Shown here: positions 6,659 through 8,398 of the stretch, piece by piece
Layout of the letters: every line of letters starts with the position of its first letter
Position numbering within the stretch: the first letter of the stretch is position 1
From: Eggerthellaceae bacterium UBA5808
GTDB taxonomy: Bacteria; Actinomycetota; Coriobacteriia; Coriobacteriales; Eggerthellaceae
DNA: 8,398 bases
Assembly: GCA_002417975.1 (NCBI GenBank)
Contig: DIDE01000047.1
Coordinates: forward strand, 742 to 9,139
Reading direction: 5' to 3'
Notes under the pieces: generated by a model
The model's input: the letters and a program-made list of their open reading frames with translations, nothing else
Database searches by the model: none
What the model was told of the DNA's origin: nothing
Program-made: the position numbers and the translations under genes

Positions 6659-6991
6659 TCAATAAACAGGGTATGTCTCAGGAGATGAGTAGCACATCTC
6701 AAAGAGCTCACGGCACGTCTCAAGTGACAGCCAATATGTCTCAGGAAATAAGTAGCGCATCTCAAAGGACAAGTAGTACATCCTAAGAGACGAACAATAC
6801 GTCTCAAGTGACAAAAAGTTGGGCGCAAAACAGCAAATATTGCTCGATTCGCGTTGAACGCTTTTAAGCGGCATGCCGAACTTTACCATAACGCCTGTTG
6901 AGAAGCGTGACGCTTGTGCTTCATTGAGATATGAAACCTTATAGTCAAATGAAACGGGTAAAAACAACGCGAACCGGTCAAAATCGGTCAA
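6659..6991 (-). CDS. Possible 110-residue unknown protein with heptad-repeat C-terminus
   Basis: A TTG at 6991 is preceded by AAAGGAAGG at ribosome-site distance, the only such signal in the gene-poor region. Residues 1-60 are unique and protein-like (DFDRFALFLPVSFDYKVSYL, then SRFSTGVMVKFGMPLKSV). Residues from about 61 onward are encoded by the 21-bp satellite and give 7-residue repeats rich in Tyr, Leu, Ser and Glu (LETYCSS, PETYWLS, PETYPVY). A decayed relative of the N-terminal part lies at 6251-6160. I recognise no domain, signal peptide or membrane segment. Read-through of an old gene into an unrelated satellite is as likely as a real repeat protein. Confidence 0.33.
   Translation of the reverse strand: MTDFDRFALFLPVSFDYKVSYLNEAQASRFSTGVMVKFGMPLKSVQRESSNICCFAPNFLSLETYCSSLRMYYLSFEMRYLFPETYWLSLETCRELFEMCYSSPETYPVY
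6673..6819. repeat. 21-bp tandem repeat, seven units
   Basis: The units start at 6673, 6694, 6715, 6736, 6757, 6778 and 6799, with consensus RYRTCTCARRNRACNARYAN. Units 1 and 4, 2 and 5, and 3 and 7 are the closest pairs, which implies growth by a larger block. On the plus strand they read as 7-residue repeats (MSQEMSS, TSQRAHG, TSQVTAN, MSQEISS, ASQRTSS). In unit 6 TCTCAA has become TCCTAA, creating a stop. Confidence 0.93.
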
Positions 6992-7021
6992 AAACGCCTT
7001 CCTTTAAGGTATTGAAGCTAA
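6820..7021. other. Unique sequence between the 21-bp and 53-bp arrays
   Basis: It contains the N-terminal part of the possible minus-strand frame starting at 6991. It also holds a short direct repeat, CGGTCAAAATCGGTCAAAAA, near 6975-6994. No RNA gene or terminator was seen. Confidence 0.4.
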
Positions 7022-7143
7022 TTGTATGCCATCGATGGAATAAGCTCTGCAGTATGAAGAAAGGAGATGCTTAGTTGTATGCCATCGATGGAATAAGCTC
7101 TGCAGTATGAAGAAAGGAGATGCTTAGTTGTGCGCCATCGATG
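7022..7143. repeat. 53-bp perfect tandem duplication plus a partial third copy
   Basis: 7022-7074 and 7075-7127 are identical over all 53 bases, and a third copy begins at 7128 and decays after about 16 bases (TTGTGCGCCATCGATG). Each unit carries the palindrome CCATCGATGG and the segment ATGAAGAAAGGAGATGCTTA, which ends in a TAG stop (frame MKKGDA) and contains a ribosome-site-like AAAGGAG. The perfect identity means a recent duplication or active homogenisation. Confidence 0.97.
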
Positions 7144-7243
7144 TCCTTATGATGTCCCTATATACGTATCGTAGAGCAGCTCAACTTATGACTTCCGAAC
7201 CTATTTCTGCACAAACGATGCTCCTATACATAAGGGGGTTCGC

Positions 7244-7249
7244 TATAAT
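7244..7249 (+). promoter_or_regulatory. Candidate -10 box of the selA promoter
   Basis: TATAAT is a perfect -10 hexamer about 105 nt before the selA ATG. No good -35 box lies 16-18 nt upstream (CTCCTA at 17 nt), and there is no TG extension, so an activator or a weak promoter would be implied. Confidence 0.35.
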
Positions 7250-7292
7250 ACGGAACAGGTATATATAAGGTATTTTGAATGCGTTGTCATCT

Positions 7293-7334
7293 GCTCATCA
7301 TTTGCAGAATGTTGCTCATCATCTGCAGGATACG
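7293..7334. repeat. 21-bp direct repeat just before selA
   Basis: GCTCATCATTTGCAGAATGTT is followed directly by GCTCATCATCTGCAGGATACG. It is in frame with selA and would read AHHLQNV-AHHLQDT if translation began upstream of 7356. Confidence 0.8.
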
Positions 7335-7355
7335 ACGCACGTCGAAAGAGACGTC

Positions 7356-8398
7356 ATGGCTATTGAATCCCCTACACATCTGCTGCGGCAACTTCCGCAA
7401 ATCGAAGAAGTCCTTGAGCAACCAGCGCTCGATGCGCTTAAAAAGCAGCTTCCGCATAGCGTACTTGCAGATGCAGCACGTTCATCGGTAAATGAAGCAC
7501 GACAAGCAATCCTCGCAGGAGAATCCCCCGATGTCTCCGCAAAAACTATCGCCACCAACGCATCACGGCAGGCACTCACACTCTGTAAGCCTTCGCTTCG
7601 CCGTGTTATCAACGCATCAGGAGTCATCGTTCATACTAATTTAGGACGAAGCGTTCTCGCTCAAAAAGCAATTGACGCAGTGGATCGTGTTATAGCAGGC
7701 TATTCAAATGTCGAATACGACACCAGAACGGGATCGCGTGGAAGCAGACATGACCACTGCGAGCAGCTTATATGCGCTCTCACCGGCGCAGAAAGTGCTA
7801 TTGCCGTCAACAATAACGCAGCAGCGGTCATGATGGTTCTTCATGAGTTCGCACGTGGGCATAAAGCAATCGTGTCCCGCGGAGAACTCGTCGAAATCGG
7901 TGGTTCATTCCGAATCCCCGATATTATGCAACTCTCAGATGCACGCATGGTCGAGGTTGGTACAACAAATAAAACGCATGAAAGCGACTATCGTAACGCT
8001 GTCGATAATGACTGCGCTATGCTCCTTAAAGTTCATCCTTCGAATTATCGAATGATTGGATTCACTGAAGACGTCTCGATTGCACAACTTCGCACCATAG
8101 CCGACGAGACTATTGCTCAACGTGACGATCATGCACCTGTATTGGTCTACGAAGATCAAGGATCGGGCGCACTCATCCATCTCGATTGCTTTGGCGAAGG
8201 TGGCGAGCCCACCGTTGCCGAATCGATCCAACACGGTGCAGACCTCGTTTCGTTTTCCGCCGATAAGCTTCTCGGCGGACCTCAGGCAGGAATTATTGTC
8301 GGATCAAAAATATTAATCGATCGTCTCAAACGCAATCCCCTAGCGCGTGTAGTACGTCTCGATAAAATGACACTCGCAGCTCTCGAGGCAACATTACG
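7356..8398 (+). CDS. selA: L-seryl-tRNA(Sec) selenium transferase, N-terminal three quarters (cut by window edge)
   Basis: A PLP enzyme that converts Ser-tRNA(Sec) to Sec-tRNA(Sec) using selenophosphate; it supplies the residue inserted at the UGA of fdhF. The 347 visible residues follow the family throughout: QLPQIEEVL near the start, HTNLGRSVLA, VNNNAAAVMM, SRGELVEIGGSFRIPDIM, EVGTTNKTH, KVHPSNYRMIGFT and SFSADKLLGGPQAGIIVG. The PLP lysine is K304 in ADKLLGG (K295 in E. coli), and the last visible block is DKMTLAALEATL. The ATG at 7356 aligns with the E. coli start and is preceded by only a weak purine run (GAAAGAG). The frame is open back to a TAA at 7266, with a TTG at 7275 behind AAGG as an alternative start. 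The C-terminal quarter lies beyond the window. Confidence 0.97.
   Translation, partial: MAIESPTHLLRQLPQIEEVLEQPALDALKKQLPHSVLADAARSSVNEARQAILAGESPDVSAKTIATNASRQALTLCKPSLRRVINASGVIVHTNLGRSVLAQKAIDAVDRVIAGYSNVEYDTRTGSRGSRHDHCEQLICALTGAESAIAVNNNAAAVMMVLHEFARGHKAIVSRGELVEIGGSFRIPDIMQLSDARMVEVGTTNKTHESDYRNAVDNDCAMLLKVHPSNYRMIGFTEDVSIAQLRTIADETIAQRDDHAPVLVYEDQGSGALIHLDCFGEGGEPTVAESIQHGADLVSFSADKLLGGPQAGIIVGSKILIDRLKRNPLARVVRLDKMTLAALEATL

Noticed and set aside
4840..7290. A CRISPR array or transposon in the repeat region
   Set aside because: Repeats abut without unique equal-length spacers, no cas or transposase gene is seen, and no terminal inverted repeats flank the region.
4840..7355. A tRNA(Sec) gene (selC) near selA
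   Set aside because: No T-loop GTTCGA-type motif or long acceptor/variable arm pairing was found in the spacer on either strand by eye.

Overview
The window carries part of an anaerobic formate metabolism locus with its selenium machinery. All recognisable genes between positions 1 and 4719 lie on the minus strand. A single gene, selA, lies on the plus strand at the right edge. Strong AAAGGAGG ribosome sites, UGA-encoded selenocysteine, a formate hydrogenlyase-type cluster and moderate GC suggest a strictly anaerobic, fermentative Gram-positive-type bacterium. My low-confidence guess is Coriobacteriia, possibly a Cryptobacterium/Olsenella relative; no taxonomic marker gene is present to prove it.

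Region 1 (3879 down to 1, minus strand) is an operon. A promoter is followed by a HydN-like four-cluster ferredoxin, then fdhF (molybdenum selenocysteine formate dehydrogenase, with UGA at codon 140 and a SECIS-like hairpin just after it). Next come hyfA (four-cluster electron-transfer subunit of hydrogenase 4) and the start of hyfB (membrane proton-channel subunit), which is cut by the window edge. Together they would oxidise formate and pass electrons through iron-sulfur proteins to a membrane-bound hydrogenase module lying beyond position 1.

Region 2 (4775 down to 4121, minus strand) is a small two-gene operon. A Phd/YefM-like antitoxin with no toxin beside it is followed 12 nt later by a 54-residue rubredoxin. 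A palindrome overlaps the promoter in front and a strong hairpin terminator lies behind.

Region 3 (about 4840 to 7290) is a 2.4-kb stretch without a convincing gene. It is a patchwork of unrelated short tandem repeats (periods 58, 34-35, 30, 54, 63, 42, 21 and 53 bp), mostly degenerate. It holds a Cys/Met/His-rich repeat reading frame and two diverged copies of a coding-like module, each running into its own tandem repeat.

Region 4 (7356 to the end, plus strand) is selA, selenocysteine synthase, truncated by the window edge. It makes the Sec-tRNA needed to translate the UGA in fdhF, so the two regions are functionally linked across the repeat-rich spacer.
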